Shown piece after piece: positions 1 through 4,490 of a stretch of DNA of 5,982 nucleotides. The translations under genes were made by a program, and so were the position numbers. Positions within the stretch are counted from its first letter, which is position 1; each line of letters begins with the position of its first letter. Origin of the DNA: Planctomycetaceae bacterium (lineage in GTDB: Bacteria; Planctomycetota; Planctomycetia; Pirellulales; Thermoguttaceae); assembly GCA_031278315.1 (NCBI GenBank), contig JAITKS010000278.1:1-5982 (forward strand), written 5' to 3'. Under the pieces are notes generated by a model. It saw nothing but the letters and a program-made list of their open reading frames with translations. It was not told where the DNA came from and searched no databases.

Positions 1-633
1 CAAATGAATGACGATGTGTATTTTATTTCGCTGCTGTTTTATTTGGGATTGCTCACTATCAAAGAGGAAGACTCTATGGGTGACATCTCTCTGTGCATTC
101 CGAACTATTCGATTAAGACACAGTATTGGGAATATCTTGCACGGTTAATGAGAGAAACTTCTCCGAATATGACCATCAAACTTCAAGCATTGAAAAACGC
201 TATAAATGCAATGGCAACGAATGGCGATTTGAACCGGTTTATCAGTTACATTTCCGAAAACGCTTTCAGCAGACTCTCTGATCACGACTTGCAGCGTTTT
301 GATGAAAAATATATCAAAATCCTCTTGCTGGCATATTTGTTTATGGATAAAACATACGTAGCGATGAGCGAATACGAAACGGTTCCGGGACGCGCAGATA
401 TTTTCCTGCAACGCAACCCGATAAATCCGTCAGCTCGTTATGAATGGATTCTCGAATTGAAATACTGCAAAGTCTCGGATTCTCAAACCGAAATCGAAGC
501 CAAACGCAAAGACGCACTCGCGAAAATCGACAAATACATCAACGCCGACCGAATAAAAGATCGCCCCAACCTAAAAGCCGCCGCGATTGTCTTTATCGGT
601 AAAGATAAATTTGAAATAACAGAAGTTTTATAA
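1..633 (+). CDS. AAA-ATPase-like / PD-(D/E)XK nuclease family protein, C-terminal part (5' end off window)
   Basis: The reading frame is open from base 1 (a Gln codon precedes the first Met), so the true start is probably upstream and this is the C-terminal fragment, about 210 residues, of a protein that in this family usually has 500-600. Numbered from the first Met, residues 5-20 (YFISLLFYLGLLTIKE) match the segment that typically links the N-terminal AAA-ATPase-like domain (PF09820) to the C-terminal nuclease-fold domain (DUF1703/PDDEXK_9, PF08011). The nuclease-fold signature is present: GRAD with Asp132, then Glu151-Leu-Lys153 in the strand WILELKY, followed by a helix (about 161-180) rich in Glu, Lys and Ala. 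The last strand is AAAIVFIGKDKFEI. The family is common in multiple copies in gut and sediment bacteria; its biological role is not established, and nuclease activity is inferred from the fold only. The Met at position 4 is unlikely to be the real start. The gene ends at TAA, 188 bp before the next gene. Confidence 0.85.
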   Translation, partial: QMNDDVYFISLLFYLGLLTIKEEDSMGDISLCIPNYSIKTQYWEYLARLMRETSPNMTIKLQALKNAINAMATNGDLNRFISYISENAFSRLSDHDLQRFDEKYIKILLLAYLFMDKTYVAMSEYETVPGRADIFLQRNPINPSARYEWILELKYCKVSDSQTEIEAKRKDALAKIDKYINADRIKDRPNLKAAAIVFIGKDKFEITEVL

Positions 634-762
634 TCTACACTTTTCAAAATTTTCAACCTAATTCCTTTTGTTGTTCATTAATTTTTTTTGGGGGAAAGTA
701 CAGTTACATAATTTTCGTATTATGGTTTTCACAATATAAAAACGTATTCAAATTCAATAAAA

Positions 763-784
763 CTGCTTTCCGATAAGTAAGCAG
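763..784 (+). promoter_or_regulatory. Hairpin in the DUF4416 leader
   Basis: CTGCTT (763-768) and AAGCAG (779-784) are perfectly complementary, giving a 6-bp stem with the 10-nt loop TCCGATAAGT. The hairpin begins about 38 nt before the ribosome binding site. The same layout recurs before the protease gene with partly compensatory changes, which argues that it is a functional or mobile unit. It could act as RNA (leader structure) or as DNA (a dyad operator); the sequence does not decide. Confidence 0.5.
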
Positions 785-823
785 AAAACTCGAACCGAAA
801 ATTAAAGTGAGGATAGCTTAAAT
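765..823 (+). repeat. Shared leader element, copy A
   Basis: These 59 bp align without a gap to 4299-4357 upstream of the protease gene, with 43 identical positions by hand count. The best conserved blocks are the TTCCGA loop start, TAAGCAG (or its equivalent), GAACCGAAA, TTAAA and the terminal TTAAAT. In this copy the final AAAT overlaps the start codon of the DUF4416 gene. The downstream genes are unrelated, so the match is not due to gene duplication. Confidence 0.65.
808..813 (+). promoter_or_regulatory. Ribosome binding site of the DUF4416 gene
   Basis: TGAGGA lies 8 nt before the ATG at 822, a good Shine-Dalgarno match and spacing that supports the chosen start. It falls within the shared leader; the other copy has TAAGAG at the equivalent place and no start codon after it. 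Confidence 0.7.
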
Positions 824-1373
824 GGGTGAAATTAAAAAAATTCAGCCGGTTTGTCTTATTGCCGCTGTGTTCAGTTCAGTTGAAATAGCGTTTGAATGGG
901 CTGAAAAAAAAATCATCTCAACTTTTGGAAACATTGTTGTCAAAAGCGAAAAATTTGATGTTGATCAATTCACAAATTATTACTCTCACAGCATGGGACA
1001 AAATTTGAAAAAACAACTATGGGGACTAAAAAATCTAATAGATCCGGCTGACCTCGCCGAAATTAAATTACTAACAAATAAATGGGAAAACGATTTTCTA
1101 AACGAAAATTATTCAAATCTCGAAATCAATTGCCAAAGACCTCTCAATATTGATCCCGGTTACGTCGATCTCGGAAAATTAATTTTAGCATCGACCAAAG
1201 ATCATGCACATCGTATTTATCTCTCAAACGGTATCTTTGCTGAAACTACTTTGATCTATCGACAAAAAAAATGGGAATCTCTGCCATGGAGTTATCCAGA
1301 TTACCAATCAGAAATCTGTTTGAATTTTATCTCCCAATGCCGTGATTTGCTAAAATTAAATAGAATAAATTAG
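822..1373 (+). CDS. DUF4416 family protein
   Basis: The 183-residue product matches the DUF4416 family (PF14385) in length and motif order. It opens with a KIQPVCLIAAVFSS strand (6-19) and has FTNYYSHSMG (50-59), a LIDPADLAEIKLLTNKWE helix (72-89), RPLNIDPGYVDLGKLILAS (106-124), TKDHAHRIYL (125-134), GIFAETTLIYR (137-147) and LPWSYPDYQS (154-163) near the end. The charged and polar motifs TKDHAHR and the conserved Glu141 look like candidate active-site or ligand-binding residues, but no function is established for the family. There is no signal peptide or membrane segment, so it is probably cytoplasmic. The start is supported by TGAGGA 8 nt upstream. The protein appears complete. It stands alone: the upstream gene is 188 bp away and the downstream tRNA faces the other way. 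Family assignment is firm; role unknown. Confidence 0.9.
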   Translation: MGEIKKIQPVCLIAAVFSSVEIAFEWAEKKIISTFGNIVVKSEKFDVDQFTNYYSHSMGQNLKKQLWGLKNLIDPADLAEIKLLTNKWENDFLNENYSNLEINCQRPLNIDPGYVDLGKLILASTKDHAHRIYLSNGIFAETTLIYRQKKWESLPWSYPDYQSEICLNFISQCRDLLKLNRIN

Positions 1374-1402
1374 AGAAAATTTATAGAAAATTTAATAATA
1401 TC

Positions 1403-1416
1403 TCAAAATATTTTGA
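1403..1416. repeat. Perfect 14-bp AT palindrome
   Basis: TCAAAATATTTTGA is its own reverse complement. It lies 30 bp after the DUF4416 stop and beyond the 3' end of the convergent tRNA gene. It could be a weak bidirectional terminator or a protein-binding dyad, but its AT-rich composition makes chance formation plausible. Confidence 0.35.
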
Positions 1417-1455
1417 CTGAAGTTTGCAAAAAAATTCAACCGAAGTTTGCAAAAA
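1416..1455. repeat. Two tandem 17-bp repeats at the 3' flank of the tRNA gene
   Basis: Positions 1416-1432 and 1439-1455 are 16/17 identical (ACTGAAGTTTGCAAAAA and ACCGAAGTTTGCAAAAA), giving a 23-bp period. The second copy ends one base before the tRNA. Read in the tRNA direction, each unit begins with a T run followed by GCAAACTTC, so each could add a U-rich 3' trailer. No CCA is encoded after the tRNA. Confidence 0.6.
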
Positions 1456-1456
1456 G

Positions 1457-1529
1457 TAGCGGGGACAGGATTCGAACCTGCGACCTTGAGGTTATGAGCC
1501 TCACGGGCTACCAACTGCCCTACCCCGCG
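1457..1529 (-). tRNA. tRNA-Met (anticodon CAT), probably initiator
   Basis: The reverse strand folds into a complete 73-nt cloverleaf: acceptor CGCGGGG/CCCCGCT, D arm GGGC-AGTTGGTA-GCCC, anticodon arm TGAGG-CTCATAA-CCTCA, five-base variable loop AGGTC, T arm GCAGG-TTCGAAT-CCTGT, discriminator A73. The anticodon is CAT. Initiator features are an unpaired first position (C1 opposite U72) and a purine-pyrimidine pair at 11:24 (G:C), where elongators normally have Y11:R24. Against this, only two of the three G:C pairs usual at the base of the anticodon stem are present, because 29:41 is A:T. CCA is not encoded. Elongator tRNA-Met and lysidine-modified tRNA-Ile2 are less likely alternatives. It is transcribed towards the DUF4416 gene. 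Confidence 0.9.
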
Positions 1530-1821
1530 ATATAAATTACAAAAAAACAAGATAAATAGATTTTTCGCCGTCGATTAAAATGTTAAAAACAAAGATTAAA
1601 TTCAATACATGTTTTTTTGAACGGGCGAAATTATATCTGCTATAAAAAATTTGTCGAGGGGGGATGACCGTAGGAAGATAATTGTACAACATAAAAATTA
1701 GTCAAATTAAAAATAACTATTCAGAAAACAGACTGTTATGTTTTTGTGTTACCGAAATTCATAGTACGATGTTATGTTAGAAAATATTCCTACAAATTCT
1801 TATGACATATTACAATATTAT
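1530..1821. other. Intergenic region between the AI-2E gene end and the tRNA gene
   Basis: Both flanking genes are on the minus strand, so the tRNA promoter should lie here, but I see no clear minus-strand -35/-10 pair. The plus strand shows a promoter-like pair (1617-1646), then a G6 run (1658-1663) that stands out in this AT-rich DNA, directly followed by an ATG opening a five-codon frame. TTGTACAA (1682-1689) is a perfect 8-bp palindrome. A TGTTATGTT direct repeat occurs twice between about 1734 and 1779. No convincing rho-independent terminator follows the AI-2E gene. Confidence 0.45.
1617..1646 (+). promoter_or_regulatory. Possible sigma70-type promoter
   Basis: TTGAAC (1617-1622) and TATAAA (1641-1646) are separated by 18 bp. 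Transcription would head right, antisense to the 3' end of the AI-2E gene, after passing the G6 run. No gene on the plus strand explains it, so it is either a chance match in AT-rich DNA or the promoter of a small or antisense RNA. Confidence 0.25.
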
Positions 1822-3759
1822 TTATTTTCTATCGATTAGAGTTGCTATCCATTCTGTTTCTTTGAATGCTTGTAATGTAATTTTTACCATAATTGTTAGC
1901 GGTGCTGCCATGAATAAACCGATTGGTCCTAATAACATTCCCCATGTGAAAAGAGATAACAAAATTACTACAGTTGAAATTCCTAATCCGTGTCCTAACA
2001 TTTTTGGTTCTATTCCGTAGCCGATTGTACATTCAATTCCGACTAGACAAACTGCATAAATTGCAACACCTTGCCAATCGTAAGTCATAAAGATTAGAAG
2101 TCCGGGAATAATTGATGCTAATATTCCGCCTACATTTGGAATAAAATAAAGAAAGAACGCAACCAATCCCCAAAAAAACATTGCGGGTACTCCGAAAAAC
2201 CAATACACAATTGTCGCTGCCGTTGCGGACATCATACTTGAAATCGCCTTTAAAAATAAATATCGGCGTATGTCTCCGGCAATCCGCTGAAGATGTTGAT
2301 TATTGATTGGTCCGGCAAGTCCAAAAGCTCTGTCTATTTTTGTCGGGAAGCTAGCCGCTTCAAATATCATAAATATTGTAAATATCAAAACAAGAAAAGT
2401 GCTTTCGCCGATTTCTCTAATTGCAAACAAAGAAGTCTGAAGCCAACGCATTACATCTTGCGATTGAAGGAGAATAAGCTGTTGGGATTTTTCTTTCGCT
2501 GCTGAAGTACGTTTCGATTTAGCAGTAACTTCTGTATTTACGTTGTCGTTATTTTCTTTCAAGAATCCGAATCCGACTTTACCGCCGCCCAAAAAATCGC
2601 TTAATGACCTCGTCTCGATTTCATTATTAGTATTGTTATTAACGTCATTAGTTGTGTTATTAGTTGTATCATTATTAGCTGTATCTAAATTATCGTTACG
2701 AATATTCGATTCAGATATTTTCGCAGCGGTATTATTCTCTGTATTATTCTCTATTTTGTTGTCAAATTGTTTGTCTATTAAATCAGGATTATTGATGTCT
2801 TTGTCATTTAACGTTGCAATTGGAGAGTTTACGATCTTGACAGAATTATTCGCCGTATTATTCTCGACCGATTCTTTATTTGTTTTATGAGCTGATTCGT
2901 TAGTCGATTTGTTATTTCCGGTCGAGTTAGTTTTGTCAATGCTGTTTAGATTTTGTTCTGATATTTGAAACGGAGAGACAATTAACGATTCAGAATTCGT
3001 TTTTTCTTTAGACTTATTTAGATTAATTTCATTCGGGACATCTTGAATATTTTTGTTCGATGAGTTCGATGTGCTTGGTGCGCTTGGTGAGTTCGATGAG
3101 CTTGGTGATAATGGGGTTGAATGCGGTTTGGCAGGAGGTTGAATAATATTGTTGTCCGAATTATTGAAACGATTATTGTTATTATTTTCGTTAATTTGTA
3201 ATTTTGGGGCGGTGTCATTATTTTCGTCGTTTTCGTCGTCGTCGATATTTTCGTTACCTGTATTATTTTCATTTTTGTTTTCCATCGACAGCCACCAAGC
3301 TGTTAATCCGCTTGCTATACCGACTTGCTCAAGACGTTTATCAATTGCTGTAATTTTCGCTTCAAGTTTCGCCTTGTACTCTGGACTTTTCGCAACAAGA
3401 TAATTGAGAGATTTCGCAACATGATAACTTATTCCGACAAAAACGATCACAGTAAAAACTATTACAATAATCAAAGCGATTATTTTGGGGCAGCCTTTTT
3501 TTTGCATCCATTGTAACGGCACGAGAAGTATTATCGCAAGAAAAAGCGCAAGAAATAACGGACCAATAATTTTACTAGCGATACTCACTCCGTAACCTAT
3601 CACAACAACTGACGCAACCATAACAAGAAAACGATAGACAACATTATTGACCGTGCCTTCCATTCCAACCTGTTGCGTTTCGGAGGACTCGGATGACTTC
3701 GTGTCAGATTTAACCGAGTTCGATTTTGATAATTCTTCCATTTTAAATTGTTTGTTCAT
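1822..3759 (-). CDS. AI-2E family (PerM/TqsA/YdiK-type) membrane protein with a large Asn-rich insertion
   Basis: The 645-residue product has the AI-2E transporter fold (PF01594) split by a low-complexity insert. Likely membrane segments are residues 42-58, 62-80 and 92-112, then 452-470, about 512-540, 543-559, 563-582 and 593-626. Family motifs in the second half are YFIPNVGGILASIIPGLL (538-555), PKMLGHGLGISTVVILLSL (585-603) and WGMLLGPIGLFMAAPL (606-621). Members export small molecules or ions (autoinducer-2 for TqsA, Na+/H+ exchange claimed for others); the substrate here is unknown. Removing residues 161-420 leaves about 385, a normal size for the family. The N-terminal 40 residues are Ser/Lys/Glu-rich and probably cytoplasmic. 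The start is uncertain: neither Met1 nor Met7 has a clear Shine-Dalgarno sequence. It is divergent from the protease gene. Confidence 0.88.
   Translation of the reverse strand: MNKQFKMEELSKSNSVKSDTKSSESSETQQVGMEGTVNNVVYRFLVMVASVVVIGYGVSIASKIIGPLFLALFLAIILLVPLQWMQKKGCPKIIALIIVIVFTVIVFVGISYHVAKSLNYLVAKSPEYKAKLEAKITAIDKRLEQVGIASGLTAWWLSMENKNENNTGNENIDDDENDENNDTAPKLQINENNNNNRFNNSDNNIIQPPAKPHSTPLSPSSSNSPSAPSTSNSSNKNIQDVPNEINLNKSKEKTNSESLIVSPFQISEQNLNSIDKTNSTGNNKSTNESAHKTNKESVENNTANNSVKIVNSPIATLNDKDINNPDLIDKQFDNKIENNTENNTAAKISESNIRNDNLDTANNDTTNNTTNDVNNNTNNEIETRSLSDFLGGGKVGFGFLKENNDNVNTEVTAKSKRTSAAKEKSQQLILLQSQDVMRWLQTSLFAIREIGESTFLVLIFTIFMIFEAASFPTKIDRAFGLAGPINNQHLQRIAGDIRRYLFLKAISSMMSATAATIVYWFFGVPAMFFWGLVAFFLYFIPNVGGILASIIPGLLIFMTYDWQGVAIYAVCLVGIECTIGYGIEPKMLGHGLGISTVVILLSLFTWGMLLGPIGLFMAAPLTIMVKITLQAFKETEWIATLIDRK
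2500..3279 (-). repeat. Low-complexity Asn/Ser/Thr-rich insert within the AI-2E protein (residues 161-420)
   Basis: The insert sits in the loop between the third and fourth predicted membrane segments. By hand count 60 of residues 161-380 are Asn (27%). Sub-blocks are an acidic Asn/Asp/Glu stretch (161-185), an Asn run (191-204), a Pro/Ser stretch (207-235) with duplicated DNA, a long Asn/Lys/Ser/Thr stretch (236-380), and a Gly/Phe island, SLSDFLGGGKVGFGFLKE (385-402). With the N terminus inside, three preceding membrane segments would place this loop outside the cytoplasmic membrane (inference). The frame stays open throughout and family motifs resume after it, so it is part of the gene and not an assembly fusion. 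Confidence 0.8.
3062..3107. repeat. Direct duplication inside the low-complexity insert
   Basis: Positions 3062-3080 and 3089-3107 are 18/19 identical (GAGTTCGATGTGCTTGGTG and GAGTTCGATGAGCTTGGTG), with a shorter GCTTGGTG copy between them. They encode the Ser/Pro stretch around residues 218-233. The pattern suggests local duplication by slippage as a source of the insert. Confidence 0.7.
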
Positions 3760-3765
3760 ACTTGG

Positions 3766-3810
3766 AATTTCGGTTTATTGCCGTACTATCTTATTTCGTT
3801 TGACAGCCGG
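3766..3810 (-). promoter_or_regulatory. Hairpin plus ACCGAAATT box upstream of the AI-2E gene (possible third leader copy)
   Basis: On the minus strand, CTGTC (3802-3806) pairs with GATAG (3786-3790), with one G.U pair, around the 11-nt loop AAACGAAATAA. An outer CCG/CGG can extend the stem. AAACCGAAATT (3766-3776) follows nine bases later. The order hairpin, short spacer, ACCGAAA box, start region mirrors copies A and B, but base identity outside the box is low, so relatedness is uncertain. Confidence 0.3.
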
Positions 3811-3858
3811 ATTTCTCTCTAATTTAATTTACCGAATTTCTAATTATGAATAATAAGA

Positions 3859-3893
3859 GTTAAAGTTAAAGTTAAAATTAATAATAATAATAA
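3859..3893. repeat. Simple repeats GTTAAA x3 and (TAA)n
   Basis: GTTAAA occurs three times in tandem (3859-3876), immediately followed by an ATTAATAATAATAATAA tract. This lies about 100 bp upstream of the AI-2E start. No function can be assigned. Confidence 0.6.
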
Positions 3894-4051
3894 ATCTATT
3901 CACGATAAAATTTAAATTGTACTTTATGATTTGCATTATGAATTTTTGCTATTCAAAGTTGAAATGTCAATTGGACGGAGCAAATACAAGTTACGAAATC
4001 ATTACACAAGAGCATTATAAAAAATTTTTATTTTTTTGAAATACTGGACAC

Positions 4052-4105
4052 ACGAAAAAAAATAAAAAAGCGAATTTCTAAAATCTACGTCGATTTTTAG
4101 AATTT
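4052..4105 (-). terminator. Rho-independent terminator-like hairpin on the minus strand
   Basis: Arms 4072-4085 and 4092-4105 are complementary over about 13 bp with two single-base bulges, around the loop TACGTC. On the minus strand the stem is followed by CGC and a T6-A-T8 tract (4055-4069), the expected arrangement for a terminator. No minus-strand gene ends here, so it may end an antisense or small RNA from the 4106-4490 region, or insulate the AI-2E promoter. The stem is AT-rich, so termination would be weak. Confidence 0.4.
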
Positions 4106-4298
4106 ACCGATACGATTATCCGATTTTGAACAAGTGGTAATTGACAACTATTAATTCAATTGGATAATATTACCCCGCTTTTGAAAAAAATTTTTCTCGC
4201 ATATTGAAAGAATAATTGTAACGTTTATTTATTAGACCGTGTATAATTATTTCACACTATGAAATTCGGTGATATAAGTGTTATTCAGCAAAAAGTTT

Positions 4299-4357
4299 GC
4301 CTTCCGACAGATAAGCAGACATCATGAACCGAAAGTTAAAATAAGAGCAATTTAAAT
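4299..4357 (+). repeat. Shared leader element, copy B
   Basis: This copy matches 765-823 at 43 of 59 positions without gaps. Its hairpin arms, GTTTGCCT (4295-4302) and AAGCAGAC (4313-4320), pair with one T.G wobble where copy A has a C:G pair, plus one mismatch. Unlike copy A it does not run into a start codon; the protease ATG is 133 bp downstream. This makes a purely translational role unlikely for both copies. Confidence 0.6.
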
Positions 4358-4479
4358 TCGGTTTTCTGATTATGTAATTCAACATCGGCAAAATGAAATT
4401 GTGTAATATTCTTTTGTAATAGTCTGCTGAAATATTATCGAAATTTAATATGGTGAGTAATTGAATCAGTAAAGAATAA

Positions 4480-4485
4480 AGGAGA
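4480..4485 (+). promoter_or_regulatory. Ribosome binding site of the protease gene
   Basis: AGGAGA lies 5 nt before the ATG at 4491. It is the strongest Shine-Dalgarno sequence in the window and fixes the start upstream of the membrane anchor. Confidence 0.8.
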
Positions 4486-4490
4486 TAGAA

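Larger units (their letters stand above)
634..821. other. Intergenic region before the DUF4416 gene
   Basis: This AT-rich spacer holds no convincing ORF. It contains a T8-G5 run (about 683-695) after the nuclease gene, with no clear terminator stem. A weak TATAAA (735-740) could be a -10 box, but no good -35 lies 17 bp upstream. The last 60 bp is the hairpin leader described separately, which runs directly into the start codon. Confidence 0.5.
3760..4490. other. 731-bp divergent intergenic region between the AI-2E and protease genes
   Basis: Very AT-rich. It holds, in order, a hairpin with an ACCGAAATT box next to the AI-2E start, simple GTTAAA and TAA repeats, an open frame of 37 codons (3926-4039) without a ribosome binding site, a hairpin with a T-rich tract on the minus-strand side (4052-4105), a TATAAT (4242-4247) that could be a -10 box for the protease gene but lacks a well-spaced -35, leader copy B (4299-4357), and the protease ribosome binding site. 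No RNA family was recognised. Confidence 0.6.

Noticed and set aside
145..411. Minus-strand ORF of 88 codons
   Set aside because: It is antisense to the nuclease-family gene, whose motifs fix the true frame.
771..777. CCGATAA resembling a sigma28 (FliA) -10 box in leader copy A
   Set aside because: The nearest TAAA is only 8 bp upstream instead of about 15, and copy B does not keep CCGATAA.
2543..2890. Plus-strand Leu/Ser/Val-rich ORF that looks like a membrane protein
   Set aside because: It is the antisense of Asn/Asp/Thr-rich codons, which automatically read as hydrophobic residues on the other strand.
3018..3272. Minus-strand ORF with HQAHRTHQAHRT repeats
   Set aside because: It is the out-of-frame reading of the low-complexity AI-2E insert; the repeats reflect the DNA duplication.
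1822..3759. AI-2E gene as two genes fused by frameshift or assembly error
   Set aside because: One continuous frame carries the N-terminal membrane segments and the C-terminal family motifs, and removal of the insert restores a normal family length.
4259..4327. 22-codon frame MKFGDISVIQQKVCLPTDKQTS overlapping leader copy B
   Set aside because: It has no Shine-Dalgarno sequence, and copy A has no matching frame, so the shared bases are not conserved as codons.
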